The notes below the pieces were generated by a model. That model was not told the origin of the DNA. It saw nothing but the letters and a program-made list of their open reading frames with translations, and ran no database searches. Below, piece after piece: positions 43,670-53,092 of a DNA stretch of 64,000 bases. Position 1 is the first letter of the stretch, and each line of letters starts with the position of its first letter. The DNA is from Streptomyces nigra. GTDB lineage: Bacteria > Actinomycetota > Actinomycetes > Streptomycetales > Streptomycetaceae. Both the position numbers and the translations under genes were made by a program. The stretch is from positions 6,750,501-6,814,500 of the forward strand of contig NZ_CP029043.1 of the NCBI RefSeq assembly GCF_003074055.1. The letters are read 5' to 3'.

Positions 43670-44706
43670 CGGTGACCACCCCCGACAAGGCCCCCGTGAC
43701 CGACGTCCCCGCATCCAGCGGCACCCGTCTGGTCGACCGTGTGTTCAAGATGCGCGAGTTCGCCATCCTGGCCGTCCTCCTGGTGATGATCGCCGTCACC
43801 CAGCTCGGCAACAGCGAGTTCCTCACCGAGCAGGGCATCAAGGACCTGCTGCTGAACGCCACCATCCTCGTCCTGGTCGCCACCGGCCAGTCCCTGGTGG
43901 TGATCACCCGCAACGTCGACCTGTCCGTCGGCTCCACCCTCGGCATCAGCGCCTTCGCAGCCGGCCTCTACCTCCAGGACGGCGGGAACCCGGTCGTCGC
44001 CGTGCTGCTCGCGGTCCTCATGGGCGTCGGGCTGGGCCTGCTGAACGGCCTGCTCGTCAGCCTCGGCCAGGTCCCCGCCCTCGTCGTCACACTCGGCACC
44101 CTCTACATCATCCGCGGGGTCGACTCCATCTGGGTCGGCTCCCGCCAGATCGTCGCCTCCGCCCTCCCCGACGGCTTCGTCGACTTCGGCTCCGGCGGGG
44201 TGTCGGCCGTGCCCTGGCTGGCCCTGATCGCCCTCGCCGTCCTGGTGGTCACCGCGTACTACCTCAAGCACTTCCGCGGCGGACGCGAGCTGTACGCCCT
44301 CGGCTCCAACCCCGAGGCCGCCCGCCTCGCCGGCATCCCGGTGCGCCGGCGGATCCTCGGCGCCTACACGGTCTGCGGGGCGCTCGCCGGACTCGCCGGC
44401 GCCCTGTACCTGGCCCGGTTCGGCAACGTCGACTCCGGCACCGGAAGCGGCTACGAACTCACCGTCGTCAGCGCGGTCGTGATCGGCGGCGTCGTCTTCA
44501 CCGGCGGCTCCGGCAGCGTGTACGGCGCCGCACTCGGGGCGCTGCTGCTCACCTCGATCAACAGCGTGCTGCCCGCCCTCGGCGTCAGCTCCGTCTGGGT
44601 GCTCGCCATCAACGGCATCCTGCTCATCCTCGCCATCGCGGTCGACCGGATCGTCGCGCTGCGGGTGGCCACCGCCCTCAAGAAGAGGAACGCCCGCCAT
44701 GGCTGA
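43666..44706 (+). CDS. rhaP: Rhamnose ABC importer permease
   Basis: 346 residues, about nine to ten membrane spans, CUT2 permease family. NVDLSVGSTLGISAFAAG near 80 and GSNPEAARLAGIPVRR near 215 are typical. It overlaps both neighbours by a few bases (ATGA start; 8 bp overlap with the next permease). One of two non-identical membrane subunits of the importer. Confidence 0.9.
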   Translation: MTVTTPDKAPVTDVPASSGTRLVDRVFKMREFAILAVLLVMIAVTQLGNSEFLTEQGIKDLLLNATILVLVATGQSLVVITRNVDLSVGSTLGISAFAAGLYLQDGGNPVVAVLLAVLMGVGLGLLNGLLVSLGQVPALVVTLGTLYIIRGVDSIWVGSRQIVASALPDGFVDFGSGGVSAVPWLALIALAVLVVTAYYLKHFRGGRELYALGSNPEAARLAGIPVRRRILGAYTVCGALAGLAGALYLARFGNVDSGTGSGYELTVVSAVVIGGVVFTGGSGSVYGAALGALLLTSINSVLPALGVSSVWVLAINGILLILAIAVDRIVALRVATALKKRNARHG

Positions 44707-45691
44707 CTTCCCCCTCGCGCGCGCCGTCCGCTGGGACACGGTGGTCGGAGCCCTCCTCGTCGTCGTGCTCCTGCTGTCCTTCGGCACCGTCGACGGCTTC
44801 GGCAACGCGCTCAACCTGTCGTTCCTGATCGGCAACACCCTCCCGATCGCCCTCATCGCGCTGCCGATGACCCTGCTGGTCGTCTCCGGGGAGATCGACC
44901 TCTCGGTCGCCTCGACCGCCGGCCTGTCCGGGGCCGTCATGGGCGCCCTGTGGAACCAGGGCATGGCGATCGAGACGATCATCCCCATCTGCCTGCTGCT
45001 CGGGGTGGTCTGCGGCCTGGTCAACGGTGTGCTCGTGACCCGGCTGGGCCTGCCCTCCCTCGCCGTCACCATCGGCACCCTCGCCGCCTACCGGGGCATC
45101 GCGCAGATCGTGCTCGGCTCGGACGCGGTGACCGACTTCCCCACGCAGTACCTGGACTTCGCGGCCGGCCGGATCGGCGACACCTTCGTCCCGTACGCCT
45201 TCCTGCCGTTCCTCGTGCTGTTCGCGATCGCCGTCGTCGCGCTGCACGCCACGCCGTTCGGACGGTCGCTGTTCGCGATCGGCGCGAACGAGGAGGCCGC
45301 CCGGTTCGCCGGGATCCGCGTGAAGCGGCACAAGCTGATCCTGTTCACGGTGACGGGCCTGATGGCCTCGCTCACCGGGATCTTCTGGGCGCTGCACTAC
45401 GCCAGCGCTCGCTATGACAACGCCACCGGCCTCGAACTGTCCGTCGTCGCCGCCGTGTTGCTCGGTGGGATCGACTTCGACGGTGGCAAGGGGACGCTCG
45501 GCGGTGCGATCGCCGGCGTGTTCCTGCTCGGTGCCCTGCAGAACGTCATGAGCCTGAAGGACGTCTCCGCCCAGTCGCAGATCGTCGTCACCGGCGTCCT
45601 GCTCGTGCTCTCCGTGCTCGGCCCCCGGGTCGCGCGCCAGATCTCCGTGGCGAGGGCGGGCCGTAGAGCCGCCTCGACTCCGACCCCGTAA
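44699..45691 (+). CDS. rhaQ: Rhamnose ABC importer permease
   Basis: 330 residues, about nine to ten spans. SGEIDLSVASTAGLSGAVMG near 62 and IGANEEAARFAGIRVKRHK near 193 are CUT2 signatures. Pairs with the preceding permease to form the channel. GAGGAACGCC ribosome context lies inside the previous gene. Confidence 0.9.
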   Translation: MADFPLARAVRWDTVVGALLVVVLLLSFGTVDGFGNALNLSFLIGNTLPIALIALPMTLLVVSGEIDLSVASTAGLSGAVMGALWNQGMAIETIIPICLLLGVVCGLVNGVLVTRLGLPSLAVTIGTLAAYRGIAQIVLGSDAVTDFPTQYLDFAAGRIGDTFVPYAFLPFLVLFAIAVVALHATPFGRSLFAIGANEEAARFAGIRVKRHKLILFTVTGLMASLTGIFWALHYASARYDNATGLELSVVAAVLLGGIDFDGGKGTLGGAIAGVFLLGALQNVMSLKDVSAQSQIVVTGVLLVLSVLGPRVARQISVARAGRRAASTPTP

Positions 45692-45723
45692 CTCCAGCCC
45701 TTCCCCGTAAAGGACCCACCGCC

Positions 45724-46806
45724 ATGCGCAAGTCGTCCCTGAGCCGCACCTGCGCGGCCCTCGCCGCCGTCACCTCGCTCGCCCTCGCCGCCACCGCCTG
45801 CGGCGGCACCACCAAGGAGGACGTCAAGAACGAGGGCGGCTCCAACGCGTCCGCCGGCAAGGCCGACCCGAACGCCGAGCTGAAGAAGGGCCTGACCGTC
45901 GGCTTCCTGCCCAAGCAGGTCAACAACCCGTACTTCACGTCCGCCGACAAGGGCGGCGAGGCGGCCCTGAAGGAACTGGGCTCCAGTTACAAGGAGGTCG
46001 GCCCGTCCAGCGCCACCGACACCGCCGGGCAGGTGAGTTACGTCAACACGCTCACCCAGCAACAGGTCGACGCGATGGCCGTCTCCGCGCAGGACCCGGG
46101 CGCCCTGTGCACCGCGCTCAAGCAGGCCATGAAGAACGGCATCGAGGTCGTCACCTACGACTCCGACACCAAGCCCGACTGCCGCAACGCCTTCGTCTCC
46201 CAGGCGTCCGCCGAGGACCTCGGCCGTACCGAGGTGCAACTGCTCGCCGAACAGATCGGCTACAAGGGCGAGATCGCGATCCTGTCCGCCGCGCAGACCG
46301 CGACGAACCAGAACGTCTGGATCGACTTCATGAAGGAGGAGCTGAAGGACCCCAAGTACAAGGACGTCAAGCTGGTCAAGGTCGCCTACGGCGACGACGA
46401 CGCGCAGAAGTCCTTCCAGCAGACCCAGGGCCTGCTCCAGGAGTACCCGAACCTCAAGGGGATCATCTCCCCGACCACCGTCGGCATCAAGGCCGCCGCC
46501 CAGTACCTGTCGGGCTCCAAGTACAAGGGCAAGGTCAAGCTGACCGGCCTCGGCACCCCCAACGACATGCGCAAGTACGTCAAGAACGGCACCGTCGAGG
46601 CGTTCGAGCTCTGGGACCCGGCGAAGCTCGGCGAACTGGCCGCACGCACCGCCGTCGCCCTGGCCTCCGGGCAGATCACCGGCAAGGAGGGCGAGACCTT
46701 CACCGCCGGCGGCATGGGCGAGTACACGATCGGCAAGGACGGCGTGATCAGCCTCGGCAAGCCGACCGTGTTCGACGCCGAGAACATCGACCAGTACGAC
46801 TTCTGA
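45724..46806 (+). CDS. rhaS: Rhamnose-binding lipoprotein
   Basis: 360 residues. A lipoprotein signal peptide ends in the lipobox LAATAC, with the modified Cys near residue 27, so the protein is anchored outside the membrane. The mature part is a periplasmic-binding-protein type 1 fold (LTVGFLPKQVNNPYFTSADK, then GIISPTTVGIKAAAQYL). It captures L-rhamnose for the ABC importer. Lys-rich, unlike its neighbours, as is common for solute-binding proteins. Confidence 0.93.
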   Translation: MRKSSLSRTCAALAAVTSLALAATACGGTTKEDVKNEGGSNASAGKADPNAELKKGLTVGFLPKQVNNPYFTSADKGGEAALKELGSSYKEVGPSSATDTAGQVSYVNTLTQQQVDAMAVSAQDPGALCTALKQAMKNGIEVVTYDSDTKPDCRNAFVSQASAEDLGRTEVQLLAEQIGYKGEIAILSAAQTATNQNVWIDFMKEELKDPKYKDVKLVKVAYGDDDAQKSFQQTQGLLQEYPNLKGIISPTTVGIKAAAQYLSGSKYKGKVKLTGLGTPNDMRKYVKNGTVEAFELWDPAKLGELAARTAVALASGQITGKEGETFTAGGMGEYTIGKDGVISLGKPTVFDAENIDQYDF

Positions 46807-46821
46807 GACCGCGGGGCGTCG

Positions 46822-47142
46822 ATGCAGCGCGTGTGTTTCCTGCTCAAGGTCCGGGCGGACCGTCTCGACGAGTACCGCCAGCGGCACGCCTGGGTGTGGC
46901 CGGAGATGCGCGCCGCCCTCTCGGCCACCGGCTGGCGCAACTACTCGCTCTTCCTGCGGGACGACGGCCTGCTCGTCGGCTATCTGGAGACCGAAGACTT
47001 CTCGGCGGCCGTGGCCGGGATGGAGGCCACCGACGTCAACGCCCGCTGGCAGGCGGAGATGGCGCCGTTCTTCGAGTCGCTGGACGGCGCCCGGCCCGAC
47101 GAGGCCATGAGACCGCTCACCGAGGTCTTCCATCTGGCCTGA
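46822..47142 (+). CDS. rhaM: L-rhamnose mutarotase
   Basis: 106 residues, normal for RhaM. The sequence shows LLKVRADRLDEYRQRHAWVW near the N-terminus and GWRNYSLFLRDDGLLVGYLE in the middle; the His in RHAWVW and the Tyr in NYS are family-conserved active-site residues. It interconverts alpha and beta anomers of L-rhamnose to feed the isomerase. Starts 15 bp after rhaS. Confidence 0.92.
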   Translation: MQRVCFLLKVRADRLDEYRQRHAWVWPEMRAALSATGWRNYSLFLRDDGLLVGYLETEDFSAAVAGMEATDVNARWQAEMAPFFESLDGARPDEAMRPLTEVFHLA

Positions 47143-47167
47143 GCCGGACCGGTCTCCGGCCGCCCGC

Positions 47168-47190
47168 CCGCCCACCGTCGTCGTGGGCGG
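47168..47190 (+). terminator. Hairpin after the rhamnose importer operon
   Basis: CCGCCCAC (47168-47175) pairs with GTGGGCGG (47183-47190) around a 7-nt loop, 25 bp after the rhaM stop. No T-tract. Likely terminator or attenuator before the LacI-type gene. Confidence 0.5.
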
Positions 47191-47259
47191 CATGACGGTA
47201 ATGTGAGGACCCTTCCCGCCGCCCCTGTCGTGTCCCGTCTTTCTGGAGGTTCCTGCCCG

Positions 47260-48285
47260 ATGGCCCAGTCGGTGGGTATCAAGGACGTCGCCCGCGCCGC
47301 CGGAGTGTCCGTCGGCACGGTCTCCAACGTGATCAACCGCCCGGAGTCGGTCGCGACCGAGACCCGGGCGCGGGTGCAGTCCGCGATAGACCGCCTCGGC
47401 TACGTCCGCAGCGAGTCCGCCCGCCAGCTGCGCGCGGGCCGCAGCCGGATCATGGCCCTGCTCGTCCTCGACATGGGCAACCCCTTCTTCGTCGACGTGG
47501 CGCGCGGCGCCGAGCGGACGGCACGCGACGCCGGGCTCGGCGTGATGGTCTGCAACAGCGCGCAGAGCGCGAGCGAGGAGGCCGACTACCTGTCCCTCTT
47601 CGCCGAGCAGCGGGTGCGGGGCGTGCTGCTCACCCCGGCCGACGCCACCGGCCGCAACATCGAGGCGTTCCGGCGGCACGACATCCCCTTCGTCCTCGTC
47701 GACCGGGTCGCCGAGGGCACCACCGAGTGCTCGGTCTCCGTGGACGACGTCGCGGGCGGGGCGCTCGCCGTCCGTCATCTCGTGGACGCCGGGCACCGCT
47801 CCATCGCCTACGTCAGCGGCCCGCCCGGCCTCACCCAGGTCCGCGACCGCCGCACCGGCGCCCTGAACGCGCTGGAGGAGGCCGGCCTCGGCCCCGGGCA
47901 TCTGCGCGAGCTGCCCACCGAGCGGCTCGACGTCGCCGCCGGCCGGGACGCGGGAGCCCGCCTGCTCGGCCTCGCCGAACGGCCCACCGCCGTGTTCTGC
48001 GCCAACGACCTGCTCGCCCTCGGCGTGCTCCAGGCGATGTACGCGGCGGGCGTCGGCGTCCCGGACGACCTCGCCATCGTCGGCTACGACGACATCGAGT
48101 TCGCCGCCGCCGCGGCCGTCCCGCTGACCTCCGTACGGCAGCCCGCCGTCACCATGGGCACGCTGGCCGCGGAGATGCTGCTGGAGGAGACCGAGGCGCA
48201 GACCGGCGCCCGGACGCACGAGCACCGCCGGGTCGTCCTCCAGCCGGAACTCGTCGTCCGCCGGTCCTCGCTCGCCGCCCGCTGA
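47260..48285 (+). CDS. LacI-family regulator of the rhamnose genes
   Basis: 341 residues. Helix-turn-helix at the N-terminus (GIKDVARAAGVSVGTVSNVI then NRPESV), hinge SARQLRAGRSRIMALLVLD, and a sugar-binding domain. GGAGGT lies 9 nt before the ATG. Its place at the end of the importer operon and the two dyads TGAAAC(G/C)(A/T)TTCA in the divergent promoter make it the likely repressor, with L-rhamnose or a pathway intermediate as inducer. The inducer is inferred. Confidence 0.88.
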   Translation: MAQSVGIKDVARAAGVSVGTVSNVINRPESVATETRARVQSAIDRLGYVRSESARQLRAGRSRIMALLVLDMGNPFFVDVARGAERTARDAGLGVMVCNSAQSASEEADYLSLFAEQRVRGVLLTPADATGRNIEAFRRHDIPFVLVDRVAEGTTECSVSVDDVAGGALAVRHLVDAGHRSIAYVSGPPGLTQVRDRRTGALNALEEAGLGPGHLRELPTERLDVAAGRDAGARLLGLAERPTAVFCANDLLALGVLQAMYAAGVGVPDDLAIVGYDDIEFAAAAAVPLTSVRQPAVTMGTLAAEMLLEETEAQTGARTHEHRRVVLQPELVVRRSSLAAR

Positions 48286-48386
48286 TCCGTCGTTCAGTAC
48301 GATTTCATGATCCCAGGGCTCGGTTGCCGGACGAACATGTGCTGAACTGGGACGCGCCCGAAAAAACCTCCGTACCGGGAGCACCG

Positions 48387-49688
48387 TTGTCCGTCAGCTA
48401 CCGCCAGCCCGGCGTCGTCCTCACCGACCGACGCTTCACCGTGCCGCTCGACCACGCGCACCCCACGGGGGAGACGATCGAGCTCTTCGCCCGGGAGGTC
48501 GTCGCCGGGGACAAGGCGCACCAGGACCTCCCCTGGCTGGTCTACCTCCAGGGCGGCCCCGGCTTCGGAGCGAACCGTTTCGTCGGCAAGAGCGCCTGGC
48601 TCGGCCGCGCGCTCAAGGACTTCCGGGTCCTGCTGCTGGACCAGCGCGGCACCGGGCACTCCACGCCCGCCAACCGCCAGACCCTCCCGCTGCGCGGCGG
48701 CCCCGCCGAACAGGCCTACTACCTCACGCACTTCCGCTCCGACGCGATCGTCCGCGACTGCGAGCTGATCCGCCGGGAGGTCACCGGCGGCGCCCCCTGG
48801 ACCGTCCTCGGCCAGAGCTTCGGCGGCTTCTGCACGGTCAACTATCTGTCCACCGCTCCCGAGGGGCTGACCGCCGCCGTCATCACCGGCGGGCTGCCGT
48901 CCCTGGACGCGCACGCCGACGACGTGTACCGGGCCGCCTACCCGCGCATCGAGCGCAAGGTCGCCGCGCACTACGCCCGCTACCCGCAGGACGTCGAGCG
49001 CGCCCGCCGGATCGCCGACCACCTCCTCGCCCACGACGTCGTCCTGCCCAACGGCTACCGGCTGACCGCCGAGGCCTTCCAGTCGCTCGGCATCCTCCTC
49101 GGCGGCAGCGAGGGCAGCCACCGGCTGCACTACCTTCTGGAGGACGCCTTCGTCCGCACCCCGGCCGGGACCGTCCTCTCCGACGCGTTCCAGGAGGAGG
49201 TGCAGGGCCTGCTGTCGTACGCCGGGCATCCGCTGTACGCGCTCGTCCACGAGGCGATCTACGGCCAGGACACCCGGCCCACCGCCTGGGCCGCCGAGCG
49301 GGTGCGCGTCGAGTTCCCGCAGTTCGACGCGGCGAAGACGCTCGCCGGCGACGGGCCGCTGCTCTTCACCGGCGAAACGATCCACCCCTGGATGTTCGAC
49401 TGCGACCCGGCGCTGCGCCCGCTGCGCGAGACCGCCGAGATCCTCGCCGCCCGCACCGACTGGACGCCCCTGTACGACCCGGCGCGCCTCGCCGTCAACG
49501 AGGTGCCGGTCGCGGCGGCCGTCTACCACGACGACATGTACGTCGACACCGCGCACTCCCTGGCCACCGCCCGCGCCATCCGCGGACTGCGCACCTGGGT
49601 CACCGACGAGTTCGAGCACGACGGCGTCCGCGCCGGCGGCCCCCGGGTACTGGACCGGCTGCTCGCCCTCGCCCGTGACGAGGCGTGA
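48387..49688 (+). CDS. S33-type alpha/beta hydrolase (prolyl aminopeptidase-like)
   Basis: 433 residues. The nucleophile is in LGQSFGGF near 146, with the oxyanion block YLQGGPGFGANRF near 52 and DQRGTGHST near 87. The final catalytic His is probably in VYHDDMYVD near 378. The TTG at 48387 is chosen: GGAG 5 nt upstream, and family proteins begin with LSVSYRQPG-like sequence. Releases N-terminal proline or acts on related amides. No signal peptide. Independent of the rhamnose locus. Confidence 0.83.
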   Translation: MSVSYRQPGVVLTDRRFTVPLDHAHPTGETIELFAREVVAGDKAHQDLPWLVYLQGGPGFGANRFVGKSAWLGRALKDFRVLLLDQRGTGHSTPANRQTLPLRGGPAEQAYYLTHFRSDAIVRDCELIRREVTGGAPWTVLGQSFGGFCTVNYLSTAPEGLTAAVITGGLPSLDAHADDVYRAAYPRIERKVAAHYARYPQDVERARRIADHLLAHDVVLPNGYRLTAEAFQSLGILLGGSEGSHRLHYLLEDAFVRTPAGTVLSDAFQEEVQGLLSYAGHPLYALVHEAIYGQDTRPTAWAAERVRVEFPQFDAAKTLAGDGPLLFTGETIHPWMFDCDPALRPLRETAEILAARTDWTPLYDPARLAVNEVPVAAAVYHDDMYVDTAHSLATARAIRGLRTWVTDEFEHDGVRAGGPRVLDRLLALARDEA

Positions 49689-49716
49689 GGCGCCGCCCCC
49701 GGGTTAGGGTGCGGGC

Positions 49717-50463
49717 ATGACCGAGCCGACGCCCCCTCAGCTGGAGCCGATGCCGGAGGACTGGCAGCGGGCCCTCGCCGTCGTCGCCCACCCGGACGAC
49801 CTGGAGTACGGATGCTCCGCGGCCGTCGCCGCCTGGACCGACGCGGGCCGTGAGGTCGCCTACGTCCTCGCGACCCGCGGCGAGGCCGGCATCGACACCC
49901 TGGAGCCGGAGAAGTGCGGCGCGCTGCGCGAGCGCGAGCAGCGGGCGAGCGCGGCGGTCGTGGGCGTCTCGGCGGTCGAGTTCCTGGACCACAAGGACGG
50001 CGTGATCGAGTACGGCACCGCGCTGCGCCGCGACATCGCCGCCGCGATCCGCCGCCACCGGCCCGAGCTGGTCATCACCCTCAACCACCGGGACACCTGG
50101 GGCGGCGTCGCCTGGAACACACCGGACCATGTGGCGGTCGGCCGGGCCACCCTGGACGCGGCGGGCGACGCGGGCAACCGCTGGATCTTCCCCGAGCTCA
50201 CCGAGCGGGGCCTCGACCCCTGGGACGGCGTCCGCTGGGTCGCCGTCGCGGGCTCCAGCTCCCCGACGCACGCGGTGGACGCCTCCGCGGGGCTCGACCG
50301 CGCGGTGCGCTCCCTGCTCGAGCACCGCGCCTATATCGAGGCGCTGACGGACGAGGACCCGGAGACCTACGCCCGCCGCTTCCTCACCGCGAACGCCACC
50401 GCGACGGGGGAGCGCTTCGGCGGCCGCCCGGCGGTGGCCTTCGAACTCTTCCCTCGCGGCTGA
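49717..50463 (+). CDS. PIG-L family LmbE-type deacetylase
   Basis: 248 residues. The zinc motif AHPDDLEYG is near residue 24 and the second His block is NTPDHVAVGR near 142. Members deacetylate N-acetyl sugars or conjugates (MshB, Mca, antibiotic precursors). The substrate is unknown here. Lies 28 bp after the S33 hydrolase, possibly co-transcribed. Confidence 0.9.
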   Translation: MTEPTPPQLEPMPEDWQRALAVVAHPDDLEYGCSAAVAAWTDAGREVAYVLATRGEAGIDTLEPEKCGALREREQRASAAVVGVSAVEFLDHKDGVIEYGTALRRDIAAAIRRHRPELVITLNHRDTWGGVAWNTPDHVAVGRATLDAAGDAGNRWIFPELTERGLDPWDGVRWVAVAGSSSPTHAVDASAGLDRAVRSLLEHRAYIEALTDEDPETYARRFLTANATATGERFGGRPAVAFELFPRG

Positions 50464-50671
50464 CACCGTCCTTCGGCAGGGACCGCGCGCGCCACACCGG
50501 TTCGCGACAGTGTCCCGGCACCCCGCTCGGCGACGAGCGTGCGATGGGCGGCGATGCCCGGCTCGGTCCACGGCGGCAACGTCAGCCGGGCGGTGCCGAG
50601 TCGGAGGGGCATCGGTGAGTACGACCCGGCGACGCGCCGGCCGTTTCGGTGTGGCGATTAGGCTGGGCGGC

Positions 50672-51502
50672 ATGCAAGAACCCTCCGGTGCCCTCGCCGA
50701 CCTGCGCGGCGACTGCGCCAACTGCTTCGGGCTGTGCTGTGTCGCGCTGCCCTTCTCCGCCTCCGCGGACTTCGCCGTGGACAAGGCCGCCGGGACACCC
50801 TGCCGCAACCTCCGCGAGGACCACCGCTGCGGCATCCACGCCCGGCTGCGGGACACGGGCTTCACCGGGTGCACGGTCTACGACTGCTTCGGCGCCGGCC
50901 AGAAGGTCTCCCAGGTCACCTTCGGCGGGGAGGACTGGCGCACGGGCCCGGCCGGCCGCGTCCGGCGGATGTCCGAGGTGTTCCCCGTCGTCCGCCAGCT
51001 GCACGAACTGCTCCGGTACCTCACCGAGGCGCTGTCCCTGCCCGCCGCCCGCCCGCTGCGCACCGACCTGCGGGCGCTCCTGGAGACGACCGAGAAGCTC
51101 ACCCGGGGCACCCCGGACGAACTGGCCGCGCTCGATGTCGCGGCCCACCGGCAGCAGGTCAACGTCCTGCTGCTGCGCACCAGCGAGCTGGCCCGCGCGG
51201 GGGTGCGCGGACGCGGGAAGAACCGCCGGGGCGCCGACCTGATGGGCGCCCGCCTCAGGGGCGCCGATCTGCGCGGTGCAGACCTGCGCGGCGCCTTCCT
51301 CATCGCGGCCGACCTGACCGGCGCCGATCTGCGGGGTGCGGACCTCATCGGCGCGGACCTGCGCGACACCGATCTCACCGACGCCGATCTGACGGACGCC
51401 TTCTTCCTGACCCAGCCGCAGGTGAACGCGGCCCGGGGGAGTGCAGGGACCCGGCTGCCCGGCTCAGTCACCCGCCCCGCGCACTGGACAGCGCAGGGCT
51501 GA
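50672..51502 (+). CDS. Cys-cluster plus pentapeptide-repeat protein
   Basis: 276 residues. The N-terminal part has clustered cysteines (CANCFGLCCV near 15-24, then single Cys residues near 43, 52, 66 and 71), resembling YkgJ-like zinc or Fe-S binding domains. The C-terminal part (about 190-250) is a run of A(D/N)LxG pentapeptides (GADLMGARLRGADLRGADLR) forming a right-handed beta-helix. Function unknown. Its 3' end overlaps the convergent P450 gene by 39 bp. Confidence 0.8.
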   Translation: MQEPSGALADLRGDCANCFGLCCVALPFSASADFAVDKAAGTPCRNLREDHRCGIHARLRDTGFTGCTVYDCFGAGQKVSQVTFGGEDWRTGPAGRVRRMSEVFPVVRQLHELLRYLTEALSLPAARPLRTDLRALLETTEKLTRGTPDELAALDVAAHRQQVNVLLLRTSELARAGVRGRGKNRRGADLMGARLRGADLRGADLRGAFLIAADLTGADLRGADLIGADLRDTDLTDADLTDAFFLTQPQVNAARGSAGTRLPGSVTRPAHWTAQG

Positions 51503-52984
51503 CCCCGGCTCCTCGACGGCCCCCGCATCGGCGGGTGAGGGTGCGGGCGTGGCCGTCCGCCGCTCCAGTTGCAGCCGCAGCCCCTCCGGCATCAGCGTCA
51601 GCCGCTCCGTGACCCGCAGCCGGTACCCGGGCTCGCCGTGGAAGTCGTACCGGCGCAGCAGCAGGCCCAGCACCAGCGTCGCCTCGTGCAGCGCGAACTG
51701 CCGTCCGATGCACGCCCGCGCGCCCGTCCCGAACGGCTTGAAGGTGTGCGGCGCCCGCGATCGCACCGCCTGCGGGGCGAACCTGTCCGGGTCGAAGCGC
51801 TCCGCGTCCGCGCCCCACACCTCCGGGTCGCGGTGGACCATCGGCGTCAGCACCAGCGCCCAGGCCCCCCGCCGCATCGGATGCGTCCCGCCGAGCACGG
51901 TGTCCTCGCGGGCCTCCCGGGCGAACGCCGGCGCCGTCGGCCACAGCCGTAGCGCCTCGTCCAGCACCCGGCGCACCAGACGCAACCGCGCCACCTGGTC
52001 GTACCCGGGCGCCTCCGTGCCGCCCCAGACGCGGTCCACCTCGGCGCGGGCGCGCGCGGCGATGCCGGGGTGCCGGGCCAGGTAGTGCAGGGCGAAGGAG
52101 AGCGCGCCCGAGGTGGTCTCGTGACCGGCCACGAGGAAGGTGATCACCTGGCGGCGGACGTTGAGCGCGGAGAGCCGTTCGCCTGTCTCGGGGTGCGCGG
52201 TCGCGAGCATGCGGTCCAGCAGGTCCCCGTCGCCCGCCCCGCTCTCGCGGCGTGCGCGGATCAGATCGTCGACCGTGCGGTTCAGATACGCGATGTCGGC
52301 GTCGTTGCGCCGCGCGGCCCGCCGCATGAGGAACGGCACCGGTACGGCGTTCAGCCGCTGGGCGTGGGTGAGGGTGCCGACCATCGCGGTCACGAAGGGA
52401 TGCGGCCGGGTCCGCTCGAAGGAGCCGAAGTCATGGCCGAACCCGGTGCGGGCTATCGTCTCAAGGGTCAGCTTGGTCATGTCGCCGGGCACGTCGACCG
52501 GCCGTCCGGCGTCCCGCGCCCGGTCCCAGTGCTCCATCAGCCGGGCGGCCACGTCGAGCATCATCGGGTGGTAGCCCGCCATGGCCTCCCGGCTGAACCC
52601 CGGTGCCAGGACGTCGTGGGCGAGCTGCCAGTTCGGCTCGTGGTTGTACGCCGTGAACAGCCCGTCCCCGGCGACCGGCCGCAGGTTGGCGATGCCCAGG
52701 CCGACGTGCTTGGCGAAACGGGACTCGTCCGCCAGGTCGGCTGCGAGCGCCGCGCCCGCGACGAAAACGAACTCCTTGCCGAGCGCCCGGCGCCGGAAGA
52801 TCGGCCCGAGCCGGCGGGCGAGACGCAGCGAGTCCTGCAGCGGGGTGTGCCGGCTCGCGCCCACGACGTCGCCGAGCAGCGGGACCCGGTACGGCGGGTG
52901 GGGTATGCGTTCAAGCTCCGGCCAGCCCTGCTCGGCACTGCGGAACCCCTTCGGCAGACCGGTGCCGGTCGTCGTCTCCGCCAT
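51464..52984 (-). CDS. CYP102-like cytochrome P450 without reductase
   Basis: 506 residues. The haem loop is FGTGARACIGRQFALHEATL with Cys near 423, the I-helix is VAGHETTSGALSF near 286 and ExxR is DEALR near 340. The sequence resembles the haem domain of P450-BM3 (fatty-acid hydroxylase), but no fused reductase domain follows, so it must use separate redox partners. The ATG at 52984 has GGGAG 8 nt before. It is divergent from a TetR gene, the usual arrangement for CYP102-type genes. Confidence 0.88.
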   Translation of the reverse strand: MAETTTGTGLPKGFRSAEQGWPELERIPHPPYRVPLLGDVVGASRHTPLQDSLRLARRLGPIFRRRALGKEFVFVAGAALAADLADESRFAKHVGLGIANLRPVAGDGLFTAYNHEPNWQLAHDVLAPGFSREAMAGYHPMMLDVAARLMEHWDRARDAGRPVDVPGDMTKLTLETIARTGFGHDFGSFERTRPHPFVTAMVGTLTHAQRLNAVPVPFLMRRAARRNDADIAYLNRTVDDLIRARRESGAGDGDLLDRMLATAHPETGERLSALNVRRQVITFLVAGHETTSGALSFALHYLARHPGIAARARAEVDRVWGGTEAPGYDQVARLRLVRRVLDEALRLWPTAPAFAREAREDTVLGGTHPMRRGAWALVLTPMVHRDPEVWGADAERFDPDRFAPQAVRSRAPHTFKPFGTGARACIGRQFALHEATLVLGLLLRRYDFHGEPGYRLRVTERLTLMPEGLRLQLERRTATPAPSPADAGAVEEPGSALRCPVRGAGD

Positions 52985-53019
52985 GACGCGATCTCCCTCG
53001 GTGGGGCGGCAGTTGAGGC

Positions 53020-53037
53020 TCGTTGTACGTGAGTTCA
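53020..53037. promoter_or_regulatory. Possible operator between CYP102-like and TetR genes
   Basis: The 109-bp divergent gap contains an imperfect dyad TTGTACGTGAGTTCAA, with arms sharing TTG-AC. Weak symmetry; it is a candidate site for the adjacent TetR protein, by position only. Confidence 0.3.
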
Positions 53038-53092
53038 ATAGCGCGCCTCAGTCTGGGCCCGCCGCGGAAGGCCCGTCAAGTAAGGTGCGCGC

